A stretch of DNA of 64,000 nt. It comes from JAJXXT01 sp963764465 (GTDB lineage: Bacteria; Pseudomonadota; Alphaproteobacteria; Acetobacterales; Acetobacteraceae). The stretch lies in the NCBI GenBank assembly GCA_963764465.1, contig CAVXSO010000006.1:1-64000 (forward strand), in the 5' to 3' direction. A program made the translations under genes and the position numbers. Below are positions 1 to 10,453 of the stretch, in pieces. The notes under the pieces are model-generated. The model had not been told where the DNA came from. It worked only from the letters and a program-made list of their open reading frames with translations, and ran no database searches. The first letter of the stretch is position 1. Every line of letters begins with the position of its first letter.

Positions 1-236
1 TGCCAGCCGCCACCGCCCCCGCCGTGCCAGCCGCCGCCGTCGCCGTGCCAGCCTTCGCCATGGCCCCACCAGCCCCAGCCGGGGCTGACGACGACCGGCC
101 CGGCATAGCCGTAGCCCGGGGCGTAATAGCCGGGCTCGTACACGCAGCCGGACAGCGCCAGGGCGGCGAGCATGGCCAGGAGCGGCCCCGCGAAGGCGCG
201 CGCGAAGGGGCGGGCAAGCGGGTGGATGGTGGGCAT
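1..236 (-). CDS. Glycine/tryptophan-rich lipoprotein, 3' end outside window
   Basis: The reading frame starts at an ATG on the minus strand, preceded by GGAGACGCAG, which is a plausible ribosome binding site. The N-terminus is basic, then hydrophobic, and reaches a lipobox LSGC at about residues 28-31, so the product is probably a lipidated envelope protein. After the cysteine it is rich in Tyr, Gly, Trp and His (YEPGYYAPGYGYAGP, then runs of GWHGDGGGWHGGGG). About 78 codons are visible and the gene runs off the left edge. It is divergent from the FecR-like gene, so the roughly 180 bp between them probably holds promoters for both. I do not recognise the family and assign no function. Confidence 0.6.
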   Translation of the reverse strand, partial: MPTIHPLARPFARAFAGPLLAMLAALALSGCVYEPGYYAPGYGYAGPVVVSPGWGWWGHGEGWHGDGGGWHGGGGGGW

Positions 237-414
237 GGCTGCGTCTCCGTCTTCCGTGCGGAAGCTGGGGACGGATTGCGGCCGAACCGTGTTGGCGGCG
301 TGCAACAGCGGTGACAAATGGACAGTGGAGAAAACTTCATACCGTCCGGCAACGATACGCAACAATCCCGACGCGCTTTCGCCATGATGCGAGACCAGAT
401 TGCGCAGGATCGCG

Positions 415-2835
415 ATGGGAACCGCCACCATGCCGAGGCTCGTGACGAGGTTGTGCCAACAGACATTCCGCGGCCTCGCGCTGCTGCTCTCGGTGCTGCT
501 GCCGCTCACCAGCGCCCCGGTGCCGGCGCTGGCGCAGGCCGAGGCGAACGGGCCGCAGGCAGACCCGCCCTCCATCGCCGGCCAGCTCACGCGGCTTTCG
601 GGCGCCGTTTCCTTTCATACCGCTGACGAAACCACCTGGCAGCCCGCGGACCCCAACTACCCCATCACCTCCGGCAACGCGCTGTGGACGGAGCCGGGGG
701 CCGGCGCCTCCGTCGTGTTCGGCGCCAACCGCATCGCGATGGACGGGGCGACGGAGCTCGACGTCAACACGCTCGACCAGCACCGGCTGGTGGCGGCGGT
801 GCCGCAGGGCACCGTCTTCCTGAACCTGCGCAACGTGCAGCCGGGCGACGAGGTCTCCGTCGCCACGCCGCGCGGCACGGTCACCATCGGCCAGCCCGGC
901 GTGTACGAGATCGCGTCCGGCGACCAGGCGACGCCCACGCGCGTGACGGTGCAGCAGGGGGCGGCGCAGGTCTATGGCAGCGGCGTCTCCAGCCTGGTGC
1001 AGGCGGGGCAGACGGCGACCATCACCGGCAGCTCGCCCTTCGTCGCGGCACTCGGGCCGGCGCAGAACGACCCGTTCCTGGCCGCCCAGTTCGCCGCCGC
1101 GCCGATGCCGCCGCAGGGCGGCGTGGCGCCGCCGGTGCAGGTGGCGCAGATGACCGGCGGCTCGGAGCTGGAAGACGTCGGCAGCTGGCAGAACAGCCCG
1201 CAATACGGAACGGTGTGGTACCCGCCGGTTTCCCCCGGCTGGGTGCCGTACCAGGACGGGCACTGGGCCTGGGTGGCGCCGTGGGGCTGGACCTGGGTGG
1301 ACAACGCGCCCTGGGGCTTCGCGCCGTTCCATTACGGGCGCTGGATCATGGTCGGCCCGCGCTGGGCGTGGGTGCCGGTGGCGCCGGGGGTGGTGGTCTC
1401 CTACGCGGAGCCGCCGGTCTATGCGCCGGCGCTGGTGGCGTTCTTCGGCATCGGCGTCGTGGTGGGGGCGGTGATCGCGTCCGGGCGCCCGGTGGGCTGG
1501 TGCCCGCTGGCGCCCTACGAGCCGTACCACCCCTGGTACCACGCGAGCCCGGCCTACGTGCGCAACGTGAACCGGGTTTACGTGCGCAACGTCAACACCA
1601 TCAACGTCAACGAGATGTACCGCACCACCTCCATCAACCGCTTCGCCAACCACAACGCGGTGACGGTGGTGAACTCCCAGGTGATGAGCGGCTCGCGCCA
1701 GGTGCGGGAAAACCTGCAGCATGGCGGGCCCGGGCAGTTCGACGGCGCGCACCCCTTCACCAGCGCGCCGGTGCACCCGACCACGGCGACGGCGGGGCTG
1801 ACGCCCAACGTGGCGCGGCAATACGGCATGACCCCGGTGCGCCCGCAGCGCCCGGCGCCGGGGCCGGTGGTGCGCCCCGCGCCGGCCGGCGCGCCGGTGC
1901 CGCTGCGCCCGCCCGGTGGCGCGCCGGTGGTGCACCCGGCGATCACCGGGCCAGGTGGCACGCGCCCCGCGCCCGGCCCCTCAGCGCCCAATCCCTCCGC
2001 TCCGGGTGCGACGCTGCACGGGCCGACGAACCCGGCGGTGCAGCGGCCGCTGGCGCCGCCCGCGCCGCAGGCTCCCCGCGCGCCGCAGGCCACCCCCGCG
2101 CCGCAGGCCCCGCATGCGCCGGGCCCGCAGGCACCGTCGCGGCCGGGCGCCGTGCCGCAGGGTGGGGCGCCGCAGCCGCCACGTGGCCAGGCGCCGCAAG
2201 CGCCGCAGCATCTCGGCGCGCCGGGCCCCGCCATCACGCCGCACCCGAACGGCGCGCTGCCGCCGCTGCGCCCCGCGCAGCCGGTGACACCCCACGCCCC
2301 CGGGCAGCCCGCGCCGCAGCAGCACTACGCGCCGCCGCAGCAGCCCACGCCGCAGCAGCAGCGTTACGCGCCGCAGCAGCCCGTGCCGCAGCAGCAGCGT
2401 TACGCGCCGCAGCAGCCCGTGCCGCAGCAGCAGCGTTACGCGCCGCAGCAGCCCGTGCCGCAGCAGCAACGTTACGCGCCGCAGCAGCCCACGCCGCAGC
2501 AGCACTACGCGCCGCCGCAGCAGCCCGTGCCGCAGCAGCAACGTTATGCGCCGCCGCCGCAGCAGCCCGTGCCGCAGCAGCATTACGCGCCGCCGCAGCA
2601 GCCTGTGCCGCAGCAGCAACGTTATGCGCCGCCGCCACAGCAGCAGCAGCGCTACGCACCGCAGCAGCAGCGCTACAACCCGCCGCCGCAGCAGCGTGTC
2701 GCGCCGCAGCCGATGCGCTACGCACCGCCGCCGCAGCCGCACTACGCGCCACCGGTGCACTACGCGGCACCGCCGCCGCAGCACTACAACCCGCCGGCGC
2801 GGCAGGAGCAGCCGCGCCAGGTCCAGCACGGCTGA
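415..2835 (+). CDS. FecR-domain / DUF6600 exported protein with Pro/Gln-rich repeat tail
   Basis: This is a large exported protein of about 806 residues. The ATG at 415 is chosen because AGGA lies 5 nt upstream; a TTG at 400 and an ATG at 430 are alternatives. A signal peptide ends near VPALAQA (about residue 41). A FecR-like beta domain follows (about 57-205, GQLTRLSGAVSF to GQTATITG), then a Trp-rich DUF6600-type segment (about 262-380) with repeated WxP/GxW motifs such as GWVPYQDGHWAW and PWGFAPFHYGRW. The rest is Pro/Ala-rich and ends in Gln/Pro/Tyr repeats. Proteins of this layout are usually annotated only as FecR-domain or DUF6600 proteins. No fecI-like sigma gene or TonB receptor is adjacent, so a role in iron signalling is not supported; a surface or periplasmic structural role is a guess. 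Confidence 0.8.
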   Translation: MGTATMPRLVTRLCQQTFRGLALLLSVLLPLTSAPVPALAQAEANGPQADPPSIAGQLTRLSGAVSFHTADETTWQPADPNYPITSGNALWTEPGAGASVVFGANRIAMDGATELDVNTLDQHRLVAAVPQGTVFLNLRNVQPGDEVSVATPRGTVTIGQPGVYEIASGDQATPTRVTVQQGAAQVYGSGVSSLVQAGQTATITGSSPFVAALGPAQNDPFLAAQFAAAPMPPQGGVAPPVQVAQMTGGSELEDVGSWQNSPQYGTVWYPPVSPGWVPYQDGHWAWVAPWGWTWVDNAPWGFAPFHYGRWIMVGPRWAWVPVAPGVVVSYAEPPVYAPALVAFFGIGVVVGAVIASGRPVGWCPLAPYEPYHPWYHASPAYVRNVNRVYVRNVNTINVNEMYRTTSINRFANHNAVTVVNSQVMSGSRQVRENLQHGGPGQFDGAHPFTSAPVHPTTATAGLTPNVARQYGMTPVRPQRPAPGPVVRPAPAGAPVPLRPPGGAPVVHPAITGPGGTRPAPGPSAPNPSAPGATLHGPTNPAVQRPLAPPAPQAPRAPQATPAPQAPHAPGPQAPSRPGAVPQGGAPQPPRGQAPQAPQHLGAPGPAITPHPNGALPPLRPAQPVTPHAPGQPAPQQHYAPPQQPTPQQQRYAPQQPVPQQQRYAPQQPVPQQQRYAPQQPVPQQQRYAPQQPTPQQHYAPPQQPVPQQQRYAPPPQQPVPQQHYAPPQQPVPQQQRYAPPPQQQQRYAPQQQRYNPPPQQRVAPQPMRYAPPPQPHYAPPVHYAAPPPQHYNPPARQEQPRQVQHG
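2305..2790 (+). repeat. In-frame Q/P-rich tandem repeats
   Basis: The 3' end of the FecR-domain gene is built of 36-nt (12-codon) units reading roughly QQPVPQQQRYAP, with variants QQPTPQQHYAPP and PPPQQPVPQQ. Several units are almost identical at the DNA level. The frame stays open throughout. Such arrays are prone to length changes and to assembly error, so the exact copy number should be read with care. Confidence 0.85.
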
Positions 2836-2922
2836 GGCGGGGAGGGGCGCGCGATGCTCATCGCCTCCTCGCTCTGGCAGCAGCGCCTCGGCGGCTGGCT
2901 TCGTAGCGATGTCGGAACGATG

Positions 2923-3555
2923 TCAGCCAGGCAGGCCGCCGGCCCCGGCGACGAAGGCCGCGATCTCCGCCACACCCTGCCCCGCGCGGATGTTGGCGAA
3001 GACGAAGGGCCGCTCGCCGCGCATGCGCCGCGCGTCCCTCTCCATCACCGCGAGGCTGGCGCCGACATGCGGTGCCAGGTCGATCTTGTTGATCACCAGC
3101 AGGTCGCTGCGCGTGATGCCTGGCCCGCCCTTGCGCGGGATCTTGTCGCCGGCGGAGACGTCGATGACGAAGATGGTGAGGTCCGCGAGCTCCGGGCTGA
3201 AATTGGCGGCGAGGTTGTCGCCCCCGGACTCGATGAGGATGAGGTCGAGCGCCGGAAACCGCTGTGAGAGGTCCGCCACCCCCGCGAGGTTGATGCTGGC
3301 GTCCTCGCGGATGGCGGTGTGCGGGCAGCCGCCGGTCTCGATGCCGAGGATGCGCTCTGGCGGCAGGGAACCGGCGCGCGTCAGGAACTCCGCGTCCTCC
3401 CTGGTGTAGATGTCGTTGGTGATGGCGGCGATGTCGTAGCGATCCCGGAATGTCTTGCACAGCGCGTCCATCAGCGCCGTCTTGCCGGTGCCGACCGGCC
3501 CGCCGATGCCGACGCGAAGTGGACCGTTCCTTTGGGGGGCGGGGCGTGATGTCAT
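2923..3555 (-). CDS. ureG: Urease accessory GTPase UreG
   Basis: UreG (210 residues, usual length) is the SIMIBI GTPase that drives nickel insertion into urease together with UreE, UreF and UreD. The P-loop GGPVGTGKT lies at residues 18-26. The UreG-specific Cys-Pro-His metal motif is in GGCPHTAIRED (about 73-83), followed by LILIESGGDNLAANFSPELAD and the guanine-recognition NKID. The frame is intact. Its ATG overlaps the ureF stop (ATGA), so translation is probably coupled. It is the last gene of the urt-ure cassette and faces the end of the FecR-domain gene across 87 bp. Confidence 0.97.
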   Translation of the reverse strand: MTSRPAPQRNGPLRVGIGGPVGTGKTALMDALCKTFRDRYDIAAITNDIYTREDAEFLTRAGSLPPERILGIETGGCPHTAIREDASINLAGVADLSQRFPALDLILIESGGDNLAANFSPELADLTIFVIDVSAGDKIPRKGGPGITRSDLLVINKIDLAPHVGASLAVMERDARRMRGERPFVFANIRAGQGVAEIAAFVAGAGGLPG

Positions 3556-4224
3556 GAGCGGAACAACCTCGTCTCCTGGGTTTCGTGGCGCAGCGTGCCG
3601 ATATCGGCGATGAAGGTGGCGGAGCCGATATCCTCCCGCGCCGCACCGCGTGTTTCGGCGGCGACGGCGAGGATGGCGGGCTCAAGCCCGGCCAGCGCCG
3701 CGAGGCCCTGGGACTGGCCCAGCGGCACCAGGCGCACGGCCGCGGAAATGAGGCTCGCGGCAAGCGCCTGCAGGAAGGCGGCGGTCGGCTTCGTCCGCGC
3801 CGATGCCGTGCGCACGCGCCAGCGCGCCGACGGCAACGGGGTAGGGCAGGTCGCCTGCAACCGCATCGAGCGGGGCGGCACCCCAGGCAGCGGCCGCGCG
3901 GCGGAAGGCGTTGCCCTGGCCCACGGTCTCGGCCAGGCGCTCCGCACAAGTCGCGGTGGCGCGGGCGAAGGCGGCGAGGTCTTCCAGCGAAGCGGGCTCC
4001 GCCGCGTGCGCGAGGCGCAGCAGAATGGCGTCGTTGCGGCCGGCACCGTGGCGCAGCACGTCCTCGATCCAATTCCGCAACGTTTCGGTGTCGTGGATCC
4101 GCGCGTCGGCGACGGCGGTCTCGATGCCCTGGGACCAGGCGAAGCCACCCACGGGAAAGGCGGGCGAGAGCCAGGCCTGCAGGCGCAGCGCGGCGGTTTC
4201 AGCCGTGATGGTGGGCGGGACCAT
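3552..4224 (-). CDS. ureF: Urease accessory protein UreF (one frameshift)
   Basis: UreF is the all-helical accessory protein that joins UreD-urease and recruits UreG during nickel-site maturation. The N-terminal two thirds read in one frame (SPAFPVGGFAWSQGIE, then LPYPVAVGALARAHG). The C-terminal third (FLQALAASLISAAVRLVPLG, then HETQETRLFRS) reads in another. The switch lies at about 3783-3797 and is mended by removing one base (GADEA then TAAFLQALAA). Total length is then normal, about 224 residues, with no residues missing. I chose the ATG at 4224, overlapping the ureE end by 26 bp; the frame is open to an ATG at 4269. The frameshift may be a sequence error; if real, urease maturation would be lost. 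Confidence 0.9.
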
Positions 4225-4697
4225 GGCCGTCATCGTCGTCGTGGTGGTGATGGGCGTGGCCGCCCGCATAGGCGCCGGCCTCGGGGTCGAACGGCGCCTC
4301 GATATGGTCCACGTGGCCGCCCAGGCCCTCGACCATCGCCTCGATCACGTGGTCGCGGCGGATGCGCAGGTGCTCGCCATCCGCCATGAGCTGCACCGGC
4401 AGATGGCGGTTGCCGAGATGCCAGGCGATGCGCACCAGGGCACCCTCCGCCGTGCGCGTGGATTTCCGCAAGCGGCTCCGCGCGCGCAACGATTTCGACC
4501 AGCCCGCCATCCTCCAGCACCAGCGCCTCCCCCGCGCGCAGCCTTGCGGCCTGTGGCAGGTCCAGCAGCACGGTGGCGCCGGCCTCGGTGGTGAGCGTGA
4601 TGCGGCGGCGAAAGCGGCGGTCCCAGTCCAGCAGGACGCGGCCGGCCGGCGGGCCGGACCAGGTGCCGGCGGCGAGCACGGTGGTTGCTCGTTGCAT
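4199..4697 (-). CDS. ureE: Urease accessory nickel chaperone UreE (one frameshift)
   Basis: UreE is the nickel-binding chaperone that supplies Ni to the urease maturation complex. The N-terminal half reads from ATG 4697 (MQRATTVLAAGTW to EPLAEIHAHGG). The C-terminal half reads in another frame (ALVRIAWHLGNRHLPVQL, a UreE signature) and ends in a His/Asp-rich nickel-binding tail, HAHHHHDDDDGHGPAHHHG. The frames meet at about 4435-4450, at a GGAGGG run, and removing one G restores GGALVRIAWHLG. The gene starts 2 bp after the ureC stop and overlaps ureF. Because the shift sits in a short homopolymer and the rest is well kept, a sequencing error is plausible. Confidence 0.9.
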
Positions 4698-4699
4698 GG

Positions 4700-6398
<1,699 letters not shown>

Positions 6399-6407
6399 GC
6401 GTTTCAT

Positions 6408-6710
6408 CAGTTTTCCCATCACGCCGGCACGGAAGCCCCAGACGGCGCGGTGGCCGCGATAGGGCACCAGCGTCACCTGCCGCGTCTGTCCTGGTTCGAA
6501 ACGAACGGCGGTGCCGGCGGCGATGTCGAGCCGCTGGCCGGCTGCCGCCGCGCGGTCGAAGGCGAGGGCGGGGTTGGCTTCCGCGAAATGGTAGTGGCTG
6601 CCGACCTGGATCGGCCGGTCGCCGGTGTTGGCGACGCTGAGCGTCGTGCGCGGCAGGCCCTGGTTGAGCTCGATCTCGCCCGGCATCGTTTCGATTTCGC
6701 CTGGAATCAT
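6408..6710 (-). CDS. ureB: Urease beta subunit UreB (reads through into UreC)
   Basis: UreB is the small structural beta subunit of urease. From ATG 6710 it reads MIPGEIETMPGEIELNQG, then TVxNTGDRPIQVGSHYHF-type sequence (VANTGDRPIQVGSHYHFAEA), and reaches the family's usual C-terminus GFRAGVMGKL at residue 101. Instead of stopping, the frame continues through MKRMTRLP into the UreC start, so as written beta and alpha are one polypeptide. TGATGA lies at the junction one frame over, so a one-base excess would hide a normal stop. A gamma-beta fusion is known in Helicobacter; a beta-alpha fusion is not usual. Nine bases separate its ATG from the ureA stop. Confidence 0.88.
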
Positions 6711-6719
6711 CTGGTCGCC

Positions 6720-7022
6720 TCAGCGAATGGGGTGATGGACGGTGACGAGCTTCGTGCCGTCCGGGAAGGTGGCCTCCACCTGCACGTCGTGGATCATCTC
6801 CGCGACACCCTGCATCACCTGCGCTCGGGTCAGCACGTGGGCACCCGCCTGCATGAGGTCCGCCACGCTGCGCCCGTCGCGGGCACCCTCCACGACAAAA
6901 TCCGTGATCAGCGCGATGGCTTCAGGGTGGTTGAGCTTCACGCCGCGCTCCAGCCGCCGTCGCGCGACGATGGCGGCCATGGCGATGAGAAGCTTGTCCT
7001 TTTCCCGCGGCGTCAGGTTCAT
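6720..7022 (-). CDS. ureA: Urease gamma subunit UreA
   Basis: UreA is the 100-residue gamma subunit of urease, full length for the family. It starts MNLTPREKDKLLIAMAA, carries VKLNHPEAIALI and the conserved ending VEATFPDGTKLVTVHHPI. It packs with UreB and UreC in the (alpha-beta-gamma)3 enzyme. The frame is intact and lies between ureD and ureB in the usual order ureD-A-B-C-E-F-G. There are 69 bp between the ureD stop and this start, where I see no strong promoter, so it is probably read from the common transcript. Confidence 0.97.
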   Translation of the reverse strand: MNLTPREKDKLLIAMAAIVARRRLERGVKLNHPEAIALITDFVVEGARDGRSVADLMQAGAHVLTRAQVMQGVAEMIHDVQVEATFPDGTKLVTVHHPIR

Positions 7023-7091
7023 CGTGTCGTGCTCCCGGGGCGAGAGTGGCTTGGTTGGCGGGGGCGGGCAAGCATCATGTGGCCCACACGA

Positions 7092-7943
7092 TCATGTCGC
7101 CCAGACGCGGGGCAGCGGGCGCCCGTCGCGCAGCACCGCGAGCACGCGCGTGACGGCCGCGCGCAATGCCTCCATGGAGGCGGCGGCGAGGCGGACGAGC
7201 AGCATGCCATTCCAGGCGCTGGCACCGCCCGGCGCATCGCCGATGGCGGCGCGCACCGCTGCGAGAAGCCGCGCGGCATCCGGCGAGACGAGCAGGCAGG
7301 TCGCGACGGCACGCGCGCCGCCGCCGATGGCGGCACGGGACAGCAGGGAGGCCGCGTCGCCATCGAGCCGGATCGATTCATGCAGCAGCGGCGCGCCGTC
7401 GCGCGTGACGGCGATGCGATCGCGAACGGAGACGCAACGAAGCGCCTCGCCCATCGCGGCGCGGCCGAACACCAGCGCCTCGATGCCGAGGAAGGCGGCG
7501 TCGGCTTCCAGCGCCACGTCCAGCCGGCGGTCGAGCCTGGCGCCGTCAAACAGGATCGTCTCCTGCGGCAGCCATTCCGCGTGCGCACCGGCGGCGACGT
7601 GGACCTCACCACGCATGCGCGAGGCCGGGTCCTCAGGCAGCGCGCGATAGATGCGCTCGGCGGCCTGGGTGGAAAGTGTCGCGCGCGCGCCGGCGCCGAC
7701 CGAGAATTGCACCGCCGTCTCGTCGCCGCCCGCGATGCCGCCGGCGCTGTTCAGCAGCACGGCTTCGGGCCAGGCGAGAGCACGGGGGAAGCGCGCCTTG
7801 AGGCAGCCCTCCTGGCGCAGCTCCGCCAGCGCCGTGACGCCGTCCCGCGCGGTGTAGCCGAGCACGACGCCGCCCCATGAACGCTGAAGCATGGGCGACC
7901 GTTGCAGTCTAGACCGAGAGAAGTCGGCGGACGTGATGTTCAT
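7092..7943 (-). CDS. ureD: Urease accessory protein UreD
   Basis: UreD (called UreH in some species) scaffolds urease during nickel insertion and binds UreF-UreG. Typical motifs are seen: LNSAGGIAGGD, the segment STQAAERIYR and EWLPQETILFDGARL. Length from ATG 7943 is 283 residues. That start is supported by GGGAGCTCG just upstream and overlaps the urtE 3' end by 35 bp, which suggests translational coupling; an internal ATG at 7892 is the alternative. The position directly after the urea transporter genes links import and hydrolysis in one transcript. Confidence 0.95.
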   Translation of the reverse strand: MNITSADFSRSRLQRSPMLQRSWGGVVLGYTARDGVTALAELRQEGCLKARFPRALAWPEAVLLNSAGGIAGGDETAVQFSVGAGARATLSTQAAERIYRALPEDPASRMRGEVHVAAGAHAEWLPQETILFDGARLDRRLDVALEADAAFLGIEALVFGRAAMGEALRCVSVRDRIAVTRDGAPLLHESIRLDGDAASLLSRAAIGGGARAVATCLLVSPDAARLLAAVRAAIGDAPGGASAWNGMLLVRLAAASMEALRAAVTRVLAVLRDGRPLPRVWAT

Positions 7944-8604
7944 CGAGCTCCCGTGGCGTAGCTTCGAGCACGATGTCGCCGCGGTCCATCACGGCGATGC
8001 GGTCGGCGAGATCGTGCGCGAAGTCGAAATACTGCTCGACGAGCAGGATTGCCATGTCGCCGCGCCCGCGCAACAGGGAGAGCACGCGCCCGATATCCTT
8101 GATGATGCTGGGCTGGATACCCTCGGTCGGCTCGTCCAGCACCAGCAGGCGTGGGCGCATCACCAGCGCGCGGGCGATGGCGAGCTGCTGCTGCTGCCCG
8201 CCGGAGAGGTCGCCGCCGCGCCGCCCGAGCATGGTGCGCAGCACGGGGAACAGGTCGTGGATCTCGTCCGGCACGCGCCGCGCGCCGCGCGGCAGCACCG
8301 CGAAGCCGGTCTGCAGGTTCTCCCGCACCGTCAGCAGCGGAAAGATGTCGCGCCCCTGCGGGACACTCGCGATGCCGCGGCGCGCGCGCTCATACGCGGG
8401 GAGGCCGGCGAGCGTTTCGCCGTTCCAGCGGATCGCGCCGGAGGAGATCGGGTGCAGGCCGGTGATGGCGCGCAGCAGGCTGGTCTTGCCCACGCCGTTG
8501 CGGCCGAGCAGGCAGGTGATCTCGCCCGGTTTCGCGGTGAGCGAGACGCCGCGCAGGGCCACGGCGGCGCCGTAATGCAGTGAAACGTTGCCGACTTCCA
8601 GCAT
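7909..8604 (-). CDS. urtE: Urea ABC transporter ATP-binding protein UrtE
   Basis: UrtE is the LivF-like ATPase of the urea importer (231 residues). It shows Walker A LLGRNGVGKTS (about 33-43), the UrtE-style QGRDIFPLLTVRENL, ABC signature LSGGQQQQLAIARAL, Walker B LLVLDEPTEGIQPSII and the H-loop region LLVEQYFDFA. The four glutamines after the signature and the EGIQPSI segment separate UrtE from LivF. It starts 2 bp before the urtD stop on the same strand. It pairs with UrtD on the cytoplasmic face of UrtB-UrtC. Confidence 0.96.
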   Translation of the reverse strand: MLEVGNVSLHYGAAVALRGVSLTAKPGEITCLLGRNGVGKTSLLRAITGLHPISSGAIRWNGETLAGLPAYERARRGIASVPQGRDIFPLLTVRENLQTGFAVLPRGARRVPDEIHDLFPVLRTMLGRRGGDLSGGQQQQLAIARALVMRPRLLVLDEPTEGIQPSIIKDIGRVLSLLRGRGDMAILLVEQYFDFAHDLADRIAVMDRGDIVLEATPRELDEHHVRRLLSV

Positions 8605-8606
8605 CG

Positions 8607-9359
8607 CTAGCGCCCGAGATAGACTTCGACGACGCGCCGGTCGCCGGAGACGTGATCGATCGAGCCCTCGGACAGCACGGCGCCCTCGTGCAGCACCGTG
8701 ACCTTGACGCCGAGCGCGCGGACGAAGGCCATGTCGTGCTCCACGACAACGACGCTGCGCTCGCGGTTGATCTCGCGCAGCAGCTCCGCTGTCTGTTCCG
8801 TTTCCGCATCGGTCATGCCGGCGACGGGCTCGTCCACCAGCAGCAGTTCCGGCTCCTGCGCCAGCAGCATGCCGATTTCCAGCCATTGCTTCTGGCCGTG
8901 GCTCAGCGAGCCGGCGAGGCGGTGGCGCAGCGGACCCGCGCGGATGGTGCGCAGGATGGCCTCGATGCGTTCGCGCTCATCCTCGCTCTCGCGGGCCCAG
9001 AGGGCGAAGCGCGGCCGCCGGTCGCCGGCCAAGGCGAGCAGCAGGTTGTCCCAGACGGTGTGCGGCTCGAACACCGTGGGCTTCTGGAATTTCCGGCCGA
9101 TGCCGAGGCTGGCGATGGCGGGCTCGTCGAGCCGCGTGAGGTCCACCTGGCCCGCGAACTCCACGCGGCCGGTGTCGGGGCGGGTCCTGCCGGTGATGAC
9201 GTCCATCATCGTCGTCTTGCCGGCGCCGTTGGGGCCGATCACCGCGCGCATCTCGCCGCGTTCCAGCACCAGGGAAAGCTCGTTCAGCGCGCGGAACCCG
9301 TCGAAGGTGACCGTGACGCCATCGAGATAAAGCAGCGTGTCGGCGCGATGCCCGCTCAT
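8607..9359 (-). CDS. urtD: Urea ABC transporter ATP-binding protein UrtD
   Basis: UrtD is the LivG-like ATPase of the urea importer (250 residues from ATG 9359). Walker A is GPNGAGKTT (about 42-50). The Q-loop region GRKFQKPTVFEPHTVWDNL is typical of UrtD, as are the degenerate signature LSHGQKQWLEIGMLL and Walker B LLLVDEPVAGMTD; the H-loop is VVVEHDMAFV. The ATG overlaps the urtC stop (ATGA), giving coupled translation. With UrtE it energises urea uptake through UrtBC. Confidence 0.96.
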   Translation of the reverse strand: MSGHRADTLLYLDGVTVTFDGFRALNELSLVLERGEMRAVIGPNGAGKTTMMDVITGRTRPDTGRVEFAGQVDLTRLDEPAIASLGIGRKFQKPTVFEPHTVWDNLLLALAGDRRPRFALWARESEDERERIEAILRTIRAGPLRHRLAGSLSHGQKQWLEIGMLLAQEPELLLVDEPVAGMTDAETEQTAELLREINRERSVVVVEHDMAFVRALGVKVTVLHEGAVLSEGSIDHVSGDRRVVEVYLGR

Positions 9360-10453
9360 GGCGTGGACTCCACGGCATCGCCTGTGGCGGGCCTGGCGGG
9401 ACGCCGCGCGAAGAGGCCGACGACGCCACGCGGCAGGAGCAGCGTCACCAGGATGAACAGCGCGCCGAGCGCGAACAGCCACACGGCGGGGAAGGCGCCG
9501 GTGAGCCAGGTCTTGCCGAGATTGACCAGGATCGCGCCGACGATGGCGCCCACCAGCGTGCCGCGCCCGCCGACCGCGACCCAGATCACCGCCTCGATGG
9601 AGTTGGCGGGCGAGAACTCGGAGGGGTTGATGATGCCCACCTGCGGCACATACAGCGCGCCGCCGGCACCGGCGATGATCGCGGAGAGGACGAAGACGAA
9701 AAGCTTGTAGTCCTCCGGCCGGTAGCCGAGGAAGCGCGTGCGGCTCTCCGTGTCGCGCACCGCGATCAGTACCTTGCCGAAACGGCTGGCGACGACGAAG
9801 CGCGCGAGCACCAGGGCGACGGCGAGCAGCACCGCGCTCGCCAGCATCAGCGCCACGCGCACGCGGTTGGCGTGCAGGTCGAAGCCGAACATGTCCTTGA
9901 AGTCGGTGAGGCCGTTGTTGCCGCCAAAGCCCATGTCGTTGCGGAAGAAGGCGAGCATCAGCGCGTAGGTCAGCGCCTGGGTGATGATGGAGAGATAGAC
10001 GCCCGAAACGCGCGAGCGGAAGGCGAGGAAGCCGAACACCAGCGCCAGCACGCCCGGCACCACCAGCGCCATGATGATGGCGAAGACCGGGCTGTTGAAC
10101 CCGTACCAGTACCAGGGCAGCGCGTGCCAGTTGAGGAAGACCATGAAGTCCGGCAGCAGCGGATTGCCATAGACACCGCGCGCGCCGATCTCGCGCATCA
10201 GGTACATGCCCATGGCGTAGCCGCCGAGCGCGAAGAACGCGGCATGGCCGAGCGAGAGGATGCCGGCAAAACCCCAGACGAGATCAAGTGCGAGCGCCAG
10301 CACCGCGTAGCAGGTGTATTTCCCCGCGAGCGAGACGGCGAAGTCCGAGACGTGCAGCGCCGATGCCGGCGGGGTGAACATGTTGAGTGCGGCGAGCAGC
10401 ATCGCGGCACCCAGCAGCACGGCAACGGCGATGGCGGTGGCAGGCCGGCTCAT
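9356..10453 (-). CDS. urtC: Urea ABC transporter permease UrtC
   Basis: UrtC is the LivM-like inner-membrane permease of the urea importer, 365 residues. It has an N-terminal hydrophobic segment (AIAVAVLLGAAMLLAALNMF), the motif WGFAGILSLGHAAFFALGGY and the cytoplasmic EAA-like loop RFGKVLIAVRDTESRTRFLGY. The stretch FFRNDMGFGGNNGLTDFKD is typical of UrtC. Its ATG overlaps the urtB stop and its TGA overlaps the urtD start, so urtB-C-D are overlapping cistrons. Several transmembrane helices are evident by hydrophobicity. Confidence 0.95.
   Translation of the reverse strand: MSRPATAIAVAVLLGAAMLLAALNMFTPPASALHVSDFAVSLAGKYTCYAVLALALDLVWGFAGILSLGHAAFFALGGYAMGMYLMREIGARGVYGNPLLPDFMVFLNWHALPWYWYGFNSPVFAIIMALVVPGVLALVFGFLAFRSRVSGVYLSIITQALTYALMLAFFRNDMGFGGNNGLTDFKDMFGFDLHANRVRVALMLASAVLLAVALVLARFVVASRFGKVLIAVRDTESRTRFLGYRPEDYKLFVFVLSAIIAGAGGALYVPQVGIINPSEFSPANSIEAVIWVAVGGRGTLVGAIVGAILVNLGKTWLTGAFPAVWLFALGALFILVTLLLPRGVVGLFARRPARPATGDAVESTP

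Noticed and set aside
2305..2790. Possible CRISPR-like or satellite array in the first gene
   Set aside because: The repeats are in frame with a signal-peptide-bearing coding sequence and encode a regular Q/P/Y motif, so they are protein repeats.
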